Origin: Gammaproteobacteria bacterium | GTDB lineage: Bacteria > Pseudomonadota > Gammaproteobacteria > Steroidobacterales > Rariloculaceae | DNA: 13,066 bases | Direction: 5' to 3' | Assembly (NCBI GenBank): GCA_004357505.1 | Contig: SMWC01000129.1 | Location: 1 to 13,066, forward strand | In this document: piece by piece, positions 7,258 to 13,066 of the stretch | How positions within the stretch are numbered: position 1 is the first letter of the stretch | Layout: each line of letters starts with the position of its first letter | The notes under the pieces: model-generated | What the model saw: only the letters and a program-made list of their open reading frames with translations | The model's database searches: none | What the model was told of the DNA's origin: nothing | Translations under genes and position numbers: made by a program

Positions 7258-8423
7258 CGAAGCGAACGATCTACCTGGACTATGCGGCGACAACACCGGT
7301 TGATCCTGCCGTGGCTGCGGCGATGAGGGAGTGTTTGGAGCCCGACGGGAATTTCGCGAACCCCTCATCCTCACATTCGGCCGGGCAGCGAGCGCTCGGC
7401 CGAGTCGAAGAGGCTCGTGCACAGATCGCGGCGCGTGTCAGTGCACCGGCCGATACGATCTGGTTCACTTCCGGCGCGACCGAGTCTGACAATCTTGCCA
7501 TCCAGGGCGCCATGCTCGCTCACCGGGATCAGGGGCGTCATCTCATCACCTCACGGACCGAACACAAGGCCGTGTTGGACACGGCCGCCGCGATGGAGAA
7601 ACAGGGATTCGAGGTGACCTATCTTGTTTGTGACTCAGACGGACTCATCGCCCCCGAACAGGTAGCTGCGGCGATAAAGGATGACACGACCCTCGTGTCC
7701 ATCATGCATGTCAACAATGAAACGGGCGTGGTGCAGGATATTACGGCGATTGGCGAGTGCTGCCGATCGCGAGCGGTACTCCTGCACGTTGATGCGGCCC
7801 AGAGTATCGGTAAAGTTCCCGTGCCGCTGGACCAGTGGGCGGCAGACCTCGTCGCGTTGACCGCGCACAAGGTGTACGGCCCTAAAGGTATCGGCGCACT
7901 GTATGTGCGGCCGGGCACGAAGCTTGCGCCATTGATGTACGGGGGCGCACAGGAGCGCGGCGTTCGGCCGGGCACGCTCGCGACGCATCAGATCGTCGGT
8001 ATGGGGCAGGCTTATGAGCTTGCCGACACCGACCGCGAAGCGCCGGTGCTTGCGGCAATGCGCGACCGGCTCTGGGCGGGCCTGAGTGCGATCGACGGCG
8101 TTCGTCTTAACGGCCACCCGACGCAGCGTTCTCCACATGTGCTCAATCTGGTGTTTCCCGGCGTTGACGGCGAAAGTCTGCGACTCGGGATTGCGGAGAT
8201 TGCCGTGTCAGCCGGGGCCGCATGCAACGCTACGGCACCGGAGGCCTCGCACGTCTTAAGCGCGCTCGGCCTCAGTGATACGCTGGCCGGTAGCTCTCAG
8301 CGCTTCAGCGTCGGCCGGTTCACCGAGCCGGCCGAGATTGACTACACGATCGAACGAGTCACGGCCGAAGTTGCGCGCCTACGGGAGTTGGCGGGCGGCG
8401 CACCAGCATGGTGCACAAACTGA
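7254..8423 (+). CDS. iscS: Cysteine desulfurase IscS, short C terminus
   Basis: IscS is a PLP-dependent class V aminotransferase-fold enzyme that takes sulfur from cysteine as an enzyme persulfide and passes it on for Fe-S clusters and tRNA thiolation. The GTG at 7254 is chosen because TIYLDYAATTPVDP then aligns with the IscS N terminus. The open frame continues far upstream, but only inside trmJ. Seen are H104 in TEHKAVLD, D180 and Q183 in HVDAAQS, PLP lysine K206 in AHKVYGPKG, and the persulfide cysteine C324 in SAGAACNATAPEASHVL. That loop departs from E. coli (SGSACTSASLEPSYVL). At 389 aa it is about 15 residues shorter than E. coli IscS and ends AGGAPAWCTN, so the C-terminal segment used to dock IscU is absent. 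Its context is trmJ before and a divergent IscU-like gene after. Confidence 0.93.
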   Translation: MTKRTIYLDYAATTPVDPAVAAAMRECLEPDGNFANPSSSHSAGQRALGRVEEARAQIAARVSAPADTIWFTSGATESDNLAIQGAMLAHRDQGRHLITSRTEHKAVLDTAAAMEKQGFEVTYLVCDSDGLIAPEQVAAAIKDDTTLVSIMHVNNETGVVQDITAIGECCRSRAVLLHVDAAQSIGKVPVPLDQWAADLVALTAHKVYGPKGIGALYVRPGTKLAPLMYGGAQERGVRPGTLATHQIVGMGQAYELADTDREAPVLAAMRDRLWAGLSAIDGVRLNGHPTQRSPHVLNLVFPGVDGESLRLGIAEIAVSAGAACNATAPEASHVLSALGLSDTLAGSSQRFSVGRFTEPAEIDYTIERVTAEVARLRELAGGAPAWCTN

Positions 8424-8429
8424 TGCTGG
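8403..8429 (+). repeat. Hairpin spanning the iscS stop codon
   Basis: CCAGCAT (8403-8409) and ATGCTGG (8423-8429) form a 7-bp stem with a 13-base loop that contains the palindrome GTGCAC. It straddles the iscS stop and precedes the IscU-like gene. With no T-tract it is not an intrinsic terminator. It could act as an mRNA processing or stability element between the two genes. Confidence 0.45.
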
Positions 8430-8461
8430 GAGCTGAATTACGCTAGACTCCAATGTTCTCT

Positions 8462-8854
8462 ATGGGTTATAGCTTAGAGGTTCAGCAGCGGTTCCACTCG
8501 CCGCAGCGAGTCGGTGAGTTTGCTGCGGGGACCCCAGGGTTAGTGACCGGTGAGGCCGAAGACAGGACCTTGAACGTTTGGGTTCGCGTTCAGGTTCAAG
8601 TCGTCGGGACCGTGATCCGCTCCGTCCGATATCGGGTCTTTGGTTGCCCGCACATGCTGGCAGCAGCCGGTTGGGTTGCGGAAGCACTGCAAGGACGCGA
8701 GAGTCATACGATGCGAGAATTGGACGTGCACGAGATGCGGGAAATACTCGATGCGCCAGTGGAGAAGTTGGGCAAGCTGTTGGTGCTCGAAGATGCGTTG
8801 CAAGCCTGTTGGCAGGCGCACTTCGTCTCGGCGCAAGCACAGAAGGGAAGCTGA
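8462..8854 (+). CDS. Divergent IscU-like protein lacking most cluster ligands
   Basis: The gene sits exactly where iscU belongs. The 130-aa product keeps the IscU frame: GYSLEVQQRFHSPQRVGEF against E. coli AYSEKVIDHYENPRNVGSF, YRVFGCPH around the Cys63 position (C62 here), and LEDALQA near the end. The functional residues are mostly gone. By eye alignment E33 stands for C37, R35 for D39, G104 for H105 and K105 for C106. The HscA-binding LPPVK is replaced by DAPVEK. A second cysteine, C116, is not at a known ligand position. It therefore should not hold a normal [2Fe-2S] cluster. It might take sulfur from IscS on C62 or modulate IscS. The start at 8462 is preferred by alignment over the in-frame ATG at 8453, and neither has a clear ribosome site. 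The frame is intact, which argues against a pseudogene. Confidence 0.85.
   Translation: MGYSLEVQQRFHSPQRVGEFAAGTPGLVTGEAEDRTLNVWVRVQVQVVGTVIRSVRYRVFGCPHMLAAAGWVAEALQGRESHTMRELDVHEMREILDAPVEKLGKLLVLEDALQACWQAHFVSAQAQKGS
8843..8848 (+). promoter_or_regulatory. Ribosome binding site of iscA
   Basis: AAGGGA lies eight bases before the ATG at 8857, inside the end of the IscU-like gene. Together with the family N terminus MSISLTPSA, it fixes the iscA start. The same frame is open back to 8578 but overlaps the IscU-like gene there. Confidence 0.6.
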
Positions 8855-8856
8855 AA

Positions 8857-9180
8857 ATGTCGATCTCACTTACACCCAGTGCAGTTGAGCGCGTTCGGAG
8901 CTATCTTGCGAAGCGCGGCCGCGGCCTCGGCCTGCGTGTCGGTGTGCGAAAAACGGGCTGTTCGGGCTACGCTTATATTATCGAGTACGCAGACGCTATC
9001 AATCCGGATGATGTGGTCTTTGACGAGCAGGGCGTCAAAGTTGTTGTCAACAGCGAGAGCCTCAAGCTCATCGATGGCACAGTAGTGGATTTTGTCAAGC
9101 AGGGAATCAACGAAGCGTTCAAGTTTCGTAATCCGAATGTGAAGGGCGAGTGTGGTTGCGGCGAAAGCTTCAGCGTGTAA
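8857..9180 (+). CDS. iscA: Iron-sulfur cluster assembly protein IscA
   Basis: IscA is an A-type carrier that binds iron or Fe-S clusters and delivers them to apo-proteins, especially [4Fe-4S] enzymes. The 107-aa product has the exact length of E. coli IscA and is closely similar throughout (MSISLTPSAVERVRSYLAKR at the N terminus). The three conserved cysteines are present: C35 in KTGCSGYAY, and C99 and C101 in GECGCGESF. The FVKQGINEAFKFRNPNV block is typical of IscA rather than ErpA or SufA. It starts two bases after the stop of the IscU-like gene. Its strict conservation beside a degenerate IscU shows that selection differs between the two genes. Confidence 0.96.
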   Translation: MSISLTPSAVERVRSYLAKRGRGLGLRVGVRKTGCSGYAYIIEYADAINPDDVVFDEQGVKVVVNSESLKLIDGTVVDFVKQGINEAFKFRNPNVKGECGCGESFSV

Positions 9181-9195
9181 CACGATGCTCAACAG

Positions 9196-9202
9196 AAGGT
9201 GA
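9196..9202 (+). promoter_or_regulatory. Ribosome binding site of ndk
   Basis: AAGGTGA, a good match to the 16S anti-Shine-Dalgarno complement, ends three bases before the ndk ATG at 9206. It is the clearest ribosome site in the window and sits in the 25-base gap after iscA. Confidence 0.7.
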
Positions 9203-9205
9203 AGA

Positions 9206-9637
9206 ATGACTCCAGAACGCACTCTCTCTATCGTGAAACCCGATGGCGTGCAGAAGAATCTAATTGGCGAGGTGTATCGTCGATTCGAATCGGCGGGCCT
9301 CGAAGTCGTCGCTGCAAGAATGCTGAAGCTCCGCCAGGATCAGGCCGAGCAGTTTTATGAGATTCACCGGGAGCGACCGTTCTTCGCCGACCTTGTGACC
9401 TACATGACGTCAGGTCCCGTCATGGTGCAGGTCTTGGAAGGGTCGAACGCTATTGCCGAGAACCGGGAACTCATGGGCGCCACTAATCCGAGCGAAGCCG
9501 ATCCGGGGACGATTCGCGCGGACTACGCTGAGTCGATCGAACAGAACGTCGTTCACGGTTCCGACGGCCCGGATACGGCGGCTAAGGAGATCAGCTTTTT
9601 TTTCGGCGGGGCGGAGATATGCCCACGAACGCGCTAA
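9206..9637 (+). CDS. ndk: Nucleoside diphosphate kinase Ndk
   Basis: Ndk transfers the gamma-phosphate of ATP to other nucleoside diphosphates through a phosphohistidine intermediate, balancing NTP and dNTP pools in the cytoplasm. The 143-aa product has the E. coli length. ERTLSIVKPDGVQKN opens the protein, RPFFADLV and MTSGPV follow, GATNPSEADPGTIRADYA is the nucleotide-binding stretch, and H117 in NVVHGSD is the phosphorylated residue. It ends ICPRTR as in E. coli. The FFFG stretch near the end is encoded by an uninterrupted run of eight T (9596-9603). The last 19 bases overlap rlmN. Confidence 0.98.
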   Translation: MTPERTLSIVKPDGVQKNLIGEVYRRFESAGLEVVAARMLKLRQDQAEQFYEIHRERPFFADLVTYMTSGPVMVQVLEGSNAIAENRELMGATNPSEADPGTIRADYAESIEQNVVHGSDGPDTAAKEISFFFGGAEICPRTR

Positions 9638-10737
9638 CTGCTGTCGATGTCACGCCGGCCAAGATCAACCTGATTGGTCTTGGGCAGGATGCGCTAGCAG
9701 AGTTCTTCGACGGGCTTGGCGAAAAGGGCTTCCGCGCGCAGCAGATCATGGGATGGCTGTATCAGCGCGGCGTGCTGAACTTCAGAGACATGACGGATAT
9801 CAGTTTGCGCTTACGCCGGCGACTCGAGCTGATCGCCACGCTGACGTTGCCGAAGGTCATACGCGTGGAAGAGTCCGCGGACGGTACCCGCAAGTGGCTG
9901 CTGGATATCGGCGCCGGACAGGCTGTCGAAACCGTGTTTATTCCCGAAGCGAATCGGAACACGCTCTGCATTTCCTCGCAAGCGGGATGCGCACTGGATT
10001 GCGCCTTCTGCGCGACCGGACAACAGGGTTTCAATCGAAACTTGAGCGCAGCGGAGATTCTCGGCCAGGTCCTCGTCGTAAAACGCGCGTTGGGACCCGA
10101 GGTCGTTCTCAGCAACATCGTGTTCATGGGCATGGGCGAACCGTTAGCGAACTATCGTCATGTAGTTCCAGTGGCCAAGTTGCTCATCAACGACCATGCT
10201 TTTGGTCTGTCCCGTCGCCGGGTCACAATTAGCACTGCCGGCCTAGTTCCGCAGCTGTATCGTCTGGCGAAGGACTGTAATGTGGCGCTTGCGGTCTCCT
10301 TGCACGCGCCATCGGATACACTGCGGGACGTGCTCGTGCCGATCAATCGCCGCCACCCGATCGGTGAACTCCTCCAGGCCTGTTGGCAATACGCGGCGTC
10401 TCGCGCCTCTCGTCAGATCACGTTCGAGTACGTTATGCTGCGCGACGTCAACGATTCCCTTCGGGACGCTCGCCGGCTAGCCGGTCTGCTCCGGAAACGG
10501 CCGGCCAAGGTCAATCTCATTCCGTTCAATAGCTTTCCCGGTACGCGCTATCAATGTTCCACGCCAGAATCGATCGAGAACTTTTGCCACGAACTGAGGT
10601 CTGCTGGAATAGTCGCTACAATACGGCGGAAGCGGGGCGACGACATTGCCGCCGCCTGTGGGCAGCTAGCAGGCCAGGTAACAGATCGCACCCGGGTACG
10701 GCTCGGAGCGAAAACATTCAGGTCCGTTCGTTTATGA
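9619..10737 (+). CDS. rlmN: Dual-specificity 23S rRNA/tRNA adenine-C2 methyltransferase RlmN
   Basis: RlmN is a radical-SAM enzyme that methylates C2 of A2503 in 23S rRNA and of A37 in some tRNAs. The 372-aa product aligns with E. coli RlmN. It shows KINLIGLGQDALAEFFDGLG at the N terminus, the radical-SAM cluster motif with C124, C128 and C131 (CALDCAFC), GQQGFNRNL after it, MGMGEPL (169-175), RRVTISTAG, and the methyl-carrying cysteine C347 in GDDIAAACGQLAG. The start at 9619 lies inside ndk and has a purine-rich GGCGGAG just upstream. Its stop overlaps the pilF start in ATGA. The enzyme carries a [4Fe-4S] cluster, so it is itself a client of iron-sulfur assembly. Confidence 0.97.
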   Translation: MPTNALTAVDVTPAKINLIGLGQDALAEFFDGLGEKGFRAQQIMGWLYQRGVLNFRDMTDISLRLRRRLELIATLTLPKVIRVEESADGTRKWLLDIGAGQAVETVFIPEANRNTLCISSQAGCALDCAFCATGQQGFNRNLSAAEILGQVLVVKRALGPEVVLSNIVFMGMGEPLANYRHVVPVAKLLINDHAFGLSRRRVTISTAGLVPQLYRLAKDCNVALAVSLHAPSDTLRDVLVPINRRHPIGELLQACWQYAASRASRQITFEYVMLRDVNDSLRDARRLAGLLRKRPAKVNLIPFNSFPGTRYQCSTPESIENFCHELRSAGIVATIRRKRGDDIAAACGQLAGQVTDRTRVRLGAKTFRSVRL

Positions 10738-11498
10738 AAAAATTCGCAGTAATCGTGCTGATCGGCCTGTTGTGCCAGGGGTGCATTTCCACGACGACGT
10801 CCTCGGTGCCAGCACTGAACAGCGAGGACGCCGCGATCGCGAACCTGAACCTGGGGGTTGGTTACCTCGGGCAGGGTCGCACGGAGTTGGCGGTAGAAAT
10901 ACTCGAGCGGGCATTGAGTTTCGACCCGCGCCTTGCCGACGCGCACAGTTCGCTCGCCGTGGCCTATGATCAACTGGGTCTGGCAGACCTAGCAGAAGAC
11001 CATTATCGAAGGGCGACCCAACTCGAATCCGATAACCCGAACGCGGCGAACAGTTACGCGGTTTTCTTGTGCCGTCACGATCGTTGGAATAATGCGGAGA
11101 GGTATTTTCGACGGGCGGCCAATAATCCGAGTTACATGACGCCGGCTGCTGCGCTGGCGAATGCCGGTGTGTGTGCCCGCGCCGCTGGCGAGCTGGAGAT
11201 AGCGAAGCGCTACTTTCGCGATGCGTTGGGCAAAGATCCCGCGTATCCCGACGCGCTATTTCATATGACCGATCTCGCTTACCTGGACGAGAATTTCCTG
11301 CAGGCGCGGGCGTTCATGCAACGCTATTTGGCATCCGCGGATGCCAGTCCTGAGATGTACTGGCTGTGCTTCCAGATCGAACAGGAGCTCGATAGCTCGG
11401 CCCAGGCGCAAAGTTGCGCGACACGGCTTAGGGAGCAGTTCCCCAATTCCGAACAGGCTTCACTATTATTCCGGCTCGAGCGTGATGAATCACCATGA
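10734..11498 (+). CDS. pilF: Type IV pilus biogenesis lipoprotein PilF (pilotin)
   Basis: PilF is an outer-membrane lipoprotein that helps the PilQ secretin reach and assemble in the outer membrane. The 254-aa product has a short basic N terminus, a hydrophobic segment (about 4-14) and a lipoprotein cysteine at C17 in LLCQGC. The residue at the usual lipobox leucine position is C14, which is unusual. TPR repeats follow: NLGVGYLGQGRTELAVEILERA with FDPRLADAHSSLAVAYDQLG, DHYRRATQLESDNPNAANSYAVFL, AERYFRRAAN, and AKRYFRDALGKDP. The ATG at 10734 was chosen because it gives the signal peptide. The frame is open further upstream only inside rlmN. The position between rlmN and rodZ is as in Pseudomonas. 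It overlaps rodZ by 14 bases. Confidence 0.93.
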   Translation: MKKFAVIVLIGLLCQGCISTTTSSVPALNSEDAAIANLNLGVGYLGQGRTELAVEILERALSFDPRLADAHSSLAVAYDQLGLADLAEDHYRRATQLESDNPNAANSYAVFLCRHDRWNNAERYFRRAANNPSYMTPAAALANAGVCARAAGELEIAKRYFRDALGKDPAYPDALFHMTDLAYLDENFLQARAFMQRYLASADASPEMYWLCFQIEQELDSSAQAQSCATRLREQFPNSEQASLLFRLERDESP

Positions 11499-12288
11499 CG
11501 ATCAAGCTGTGGATGAGGAGAGCCCCAGCGGGGAGACCTCATCCGTAGGGCAGGAGCTTAAAGCGGCCCGCGAGGCGTTGGATCTACCCATCAAGCAGCT
11601 TGCCGGCGACCTACGTATCGATCCCCACTATCTCGTCGCACTGGAGGAGAACGATTTCGCTGCGTTCTCGGCACCCGTATTTGCCAAGGGCTACCTGAAG
11701 CAGTACGCGACTCGCCTCGGTCTCGATGAGAAAGCGCTGCGCGCCGATTACGATCGCCAGGTCGGAACACACGAGTTGCCGATGCTGCGTACTCCGGCCT
11801 TCCGATCTATCGCCGATCAACAGCAAACGCGGTGGTTGATCGCGATCTCGGCGATCGTGTTCGTTGTGGCGGCGATATTGATCTGGTGGTTCAGTACCCC
11901 CGAGCCTGCAGCGCCTGTCGTTCGGCAGCCGGCTGCGACTATCCCCGTGGCCGAGCCTGCGTCGACTACAGCCGAGCTTGAGGAAGCTGTCGCGGCACAG
12001 CCTGTGCCGCCAGAGCCCTTGAGCTCCGGCGACCCGACTGCGCAGGTGGAGATCAACTTCCGCGAGGAGTCTTGGGTGGAGGTAGTCGATGCGCGAGGTG
12101 AGCGCCTGTTCTATGGGCTCGGTGGCGCCGGAGATCGGACACGATTCGTCGCAGCGCTGCCGCTGTCCATCGTTCTCGGGAATGCCGACGGCGTCGAACT
12201 ATTTGTCGACGAGAAGCGGTATTCGATTCCCGTAAACAGCCGCCAGCGTGATCCCGCGCGATTTGTGATCCCCGAGCCCAGCGACTGA
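11485..12288 (+). CDS. rodZ: Cell-shape protein RodZ (HTH and membrane-anchored)
   Basis: RodZ binds MreB in the cytoplasm and helps the elongation machinery keep rod shape. The 267-aa product, shorter than E. coli RodZ (337 aa), has a Cro/C1-type helix-turn-helix at about 21-90 (VGQELKAAREALDLPIKQLA, then FAKGYLKQYATRLGLD). One membrane helix follows at 117-136 (WLIAISAIVFVVAAILIWWF), then a Pro/Ala-rich linker (137-185) and a C-terminal beta domain (about 187-262) with INFREESWVEVVDARGERL. It sits between pilF and hisS. The start is ATG at 11485; GTG three bases earlier is also possible. Upstream in-frame codons lie inside pilF and are not used here. Confidence 0.92.
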   Translation: MNHHDDQAVDEESPSGETSSVGQELKAAREALDLPIKQLAGDLRIDPHYLVALEENDFAAFSAPVFAKGYLKQYATRLGLDEKALRADYDRQVGTHELPMLRTPAFRSIADQQQTRWLIAISAIVFVVAAILIWWFSTPEPAAPVVRQPAATIPVAEPASTTAELEEAVAAQPVPPEPLSSGDPTAQVEINFREESWVEVVDARGERLFYGLGGAGDRTRFVAALPLSIVLGNADGVELFVDEKRYSIPVNSRQRDPARFVIPEPSD

Positions 12289-12294
12289 CGCGTT

Positions 12295-13066
12295 GTGGCG
12301 AAGCTCGTCCAGCCTATCCGCGGAATGAATGACATCCTGCCGGAACAGAGTCCCGGCTGGGCGGCAGTGGAATCCGCTGCGGCAACCATATTCGATGCCT
12401 ACGGCTACCGACGTATCCGGATCCCCGTTCTGGAGAGAACCGAGCTCTACCGGCGCTCCATCGGCGAGTCGACCGATATCGTCGAGAAGGAGATGTACTC
12501 ATTCGACGATCGTAATGGGGACAATCTGACACTGCGCCCGGAAGCCACGGCCGGGATTGTCAGGGCCGGACTGAGTCACGGGTTGTTTCATCACCAGCAG
12601 CAAAAACTCTGGTGCAGTGGCCCGATGTTTCGCTACGAGAAGCCGCAGAAAGGGCGCTATCGGCAGTTTCATCAGCTCAGCCTGGAGGCTGTGGGTTTCG
12701 CCGGTCCGGAGATCGATGCAGAACTCATCGTCATGTCGGCACGACTCTGGGAGCGGCTGGATCTTAAGAGCCCGACGCTGGAGCTGAACTCCCTCGGAAC
12801 GCCCGCATCGAGAAGCCACTATCGTGAAGCTTTGGTCGATTACTTCGCCAAATCCCGGGATATCCTGGATGCAGACAGCCTGCGCCGTCTGCAGACGAAT
12901 CCGCTACGCATTCTGGATAGCAAGAACCCGGCGCTTCACGAGCTCATTGCGGCGGCCCCCGAGCTAAGTGATTACCTGGATCCGGAGTCACGCGACCATT
13001 TCGATCAGCTCAAGCATCTATTGGATGATGTCGGTCTCACTTACGTGCTGAATCCACGTCTCGTCA
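12295..13066 (+). CDS. hisS: Histidyl-tRNA synthetase HisS, N-terminal 257 residues
   Basis: HisS is the class II synthetase that charges tRNA-His. The gene runs off the window end, so only about 60% of the usual 424 residues is seen. The GTG at 12295 is chosen because (M)AKLVQPIRGMNDILP aligns with the E. coli start. The frame stays open to the last base. Seen are IGESTDIVEKEMYSF (56-70), the histidine/ATP-binding LRPEATAG (80-87), and motif 2, GPMFRYEKPQKGRYRQFHQL (109-128). INPLR-type and LDSKNP blocks follow near residue 205. The family's usual LRPEGTAG has Ala for Gly here. It starts six bases after rodZ; ispG, which usually lies between them, is absent. No clear ribosome site precedes it. 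Confidence 0.96.
   Translation, partial: MAKLVQPIRGMNDILPEQSPGWAAVESAAATIFDAYGYRRIRIPVLERTELYRRSIGESTDIVEKEMYSFDDRNGDNLTLRPEATAGIVRAGLSHGLFHHQQQKLWCSGPMFRYEKPQKGRYRQFHQLSLEAVGFAGPEIDAELIVMSARLWERLDLKSPTLELNSLGTPASRSHYREALVDYFAKSRDILDADSLRRLQTNPLRILDSKNPALHELIAAAPELSDYLDPESRDHFDQLKHLLDDVGLTYVLNPRLV

Noticed and set aside
8578..8856. An upstream extension of the iscA frame
   Set aside because: It overlaps the IscU-like gene. IscA has the exact family length from the ATG at 8857, with a ribosome site before it.
9453..10232. A 259-codon open frame across ndk and rlmN in the third frame
   Set aside because: Both underlying genes are certain and conserved. The product is Arg/Ser-rich without family features, as expected of a shadow frame in GC-rich DNA.
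10554..10733. An N-terminal extension of PilF
   Set aside because: It would bury the lipoprotein signal peptide and lies inside rlmN. The ATG at 10734 in the ATGA overlap is the natural start.
11341..11484. An N-terminal extension of RodZ
   Set aside because: It lies in pilF in another frame and adds nothing resembling the family. The helix-turn-helix domain starts soon after ATG 11485.
1..13066. CRISPR arrays, insertion sequences, phage or defence genes
   Set aside because: No spaced direct repeats, transposase or integrase frames, or atypical blocks were seen. The window is housekeeping synteny throughout.

Overview
The window carries a run of housekeeping genes from a GC-rich gammaproteobacterium. 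Every protein I recognise (QueA, Tgt, YajC, SecD, SecF, SuhB, TrmJ, IscS, IscA, Ndk, RlmN, PilF, RodZ, HisS) aligns from memory with its E. coli or Pseudomonas counterpart. The gene order follows, with several genes missing, the one I recall from Pseudomonas: queA-tgt-yajC-secDF, suhB, trmJ-(cysE-iscR)-iscSUA-(hscBA-fdx-iscX)-ndk-rlmN-pilF-rodZ-(ispG)-hisS. PilF points to type IV pili. I cannot place the organism below class level.

Layout. Bases 1-166 hold a rho-independent terminator for something upstream and a weak promoter. Bases 167-5532 hold queA-tgt (queuosine tRNA modification) and yajC-secD-secF (Sec translocon accessory complex), all on the + strand. suhB (5592-6395) is on the - strand, convergent with secF and divergent from trmJ. 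From 6505 to the end everything is on the + strand: trmJ, a short iron-sulfur block (iscS, an IscU-like gene, iscA), ndk, rlmN, pilF, rodZ and the first 257 codons of hisS. Many junctions overlap (queA/tgt, secD/secF, trmJ/iscS, ndk/rlmN, rlmN/pilF, pilF/rodZ), which suggests translational coupling in a few long transcripts.

The unusual part is the iron-sulfur block at 7254-9180. iscR, hscB, hscA, fdx and iscX are not beside it. IscS is normal in its PLP and catalytic residues but lacks the C-terminal tail that docks IscU in E. coli. The gene in the iscU position encodes a protein that is clearly IscU-derived, yet it has lost two of the three cluster-ligand cysteines, the neighbouring aspartate and histidine, and the LPPVK site for the HscA chaperone. 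It keeps one cysteine, the equivalent of Cys63. IscA, by contrast, is canonical. The coordinated loss of chaperones, chaperone site, scaffold ligands and docking tail suggests a repurposed ISC locus in which the IscU-like protein is no longer a cluster scaffold. It may be a sulfur acceptor or a partner of IscS. General cluster assembly would then depend on another system elsewhere, such as SUF. This is inference and is the main item for follow-up. A second gap is the absence of ispG between rodZ and hisS.
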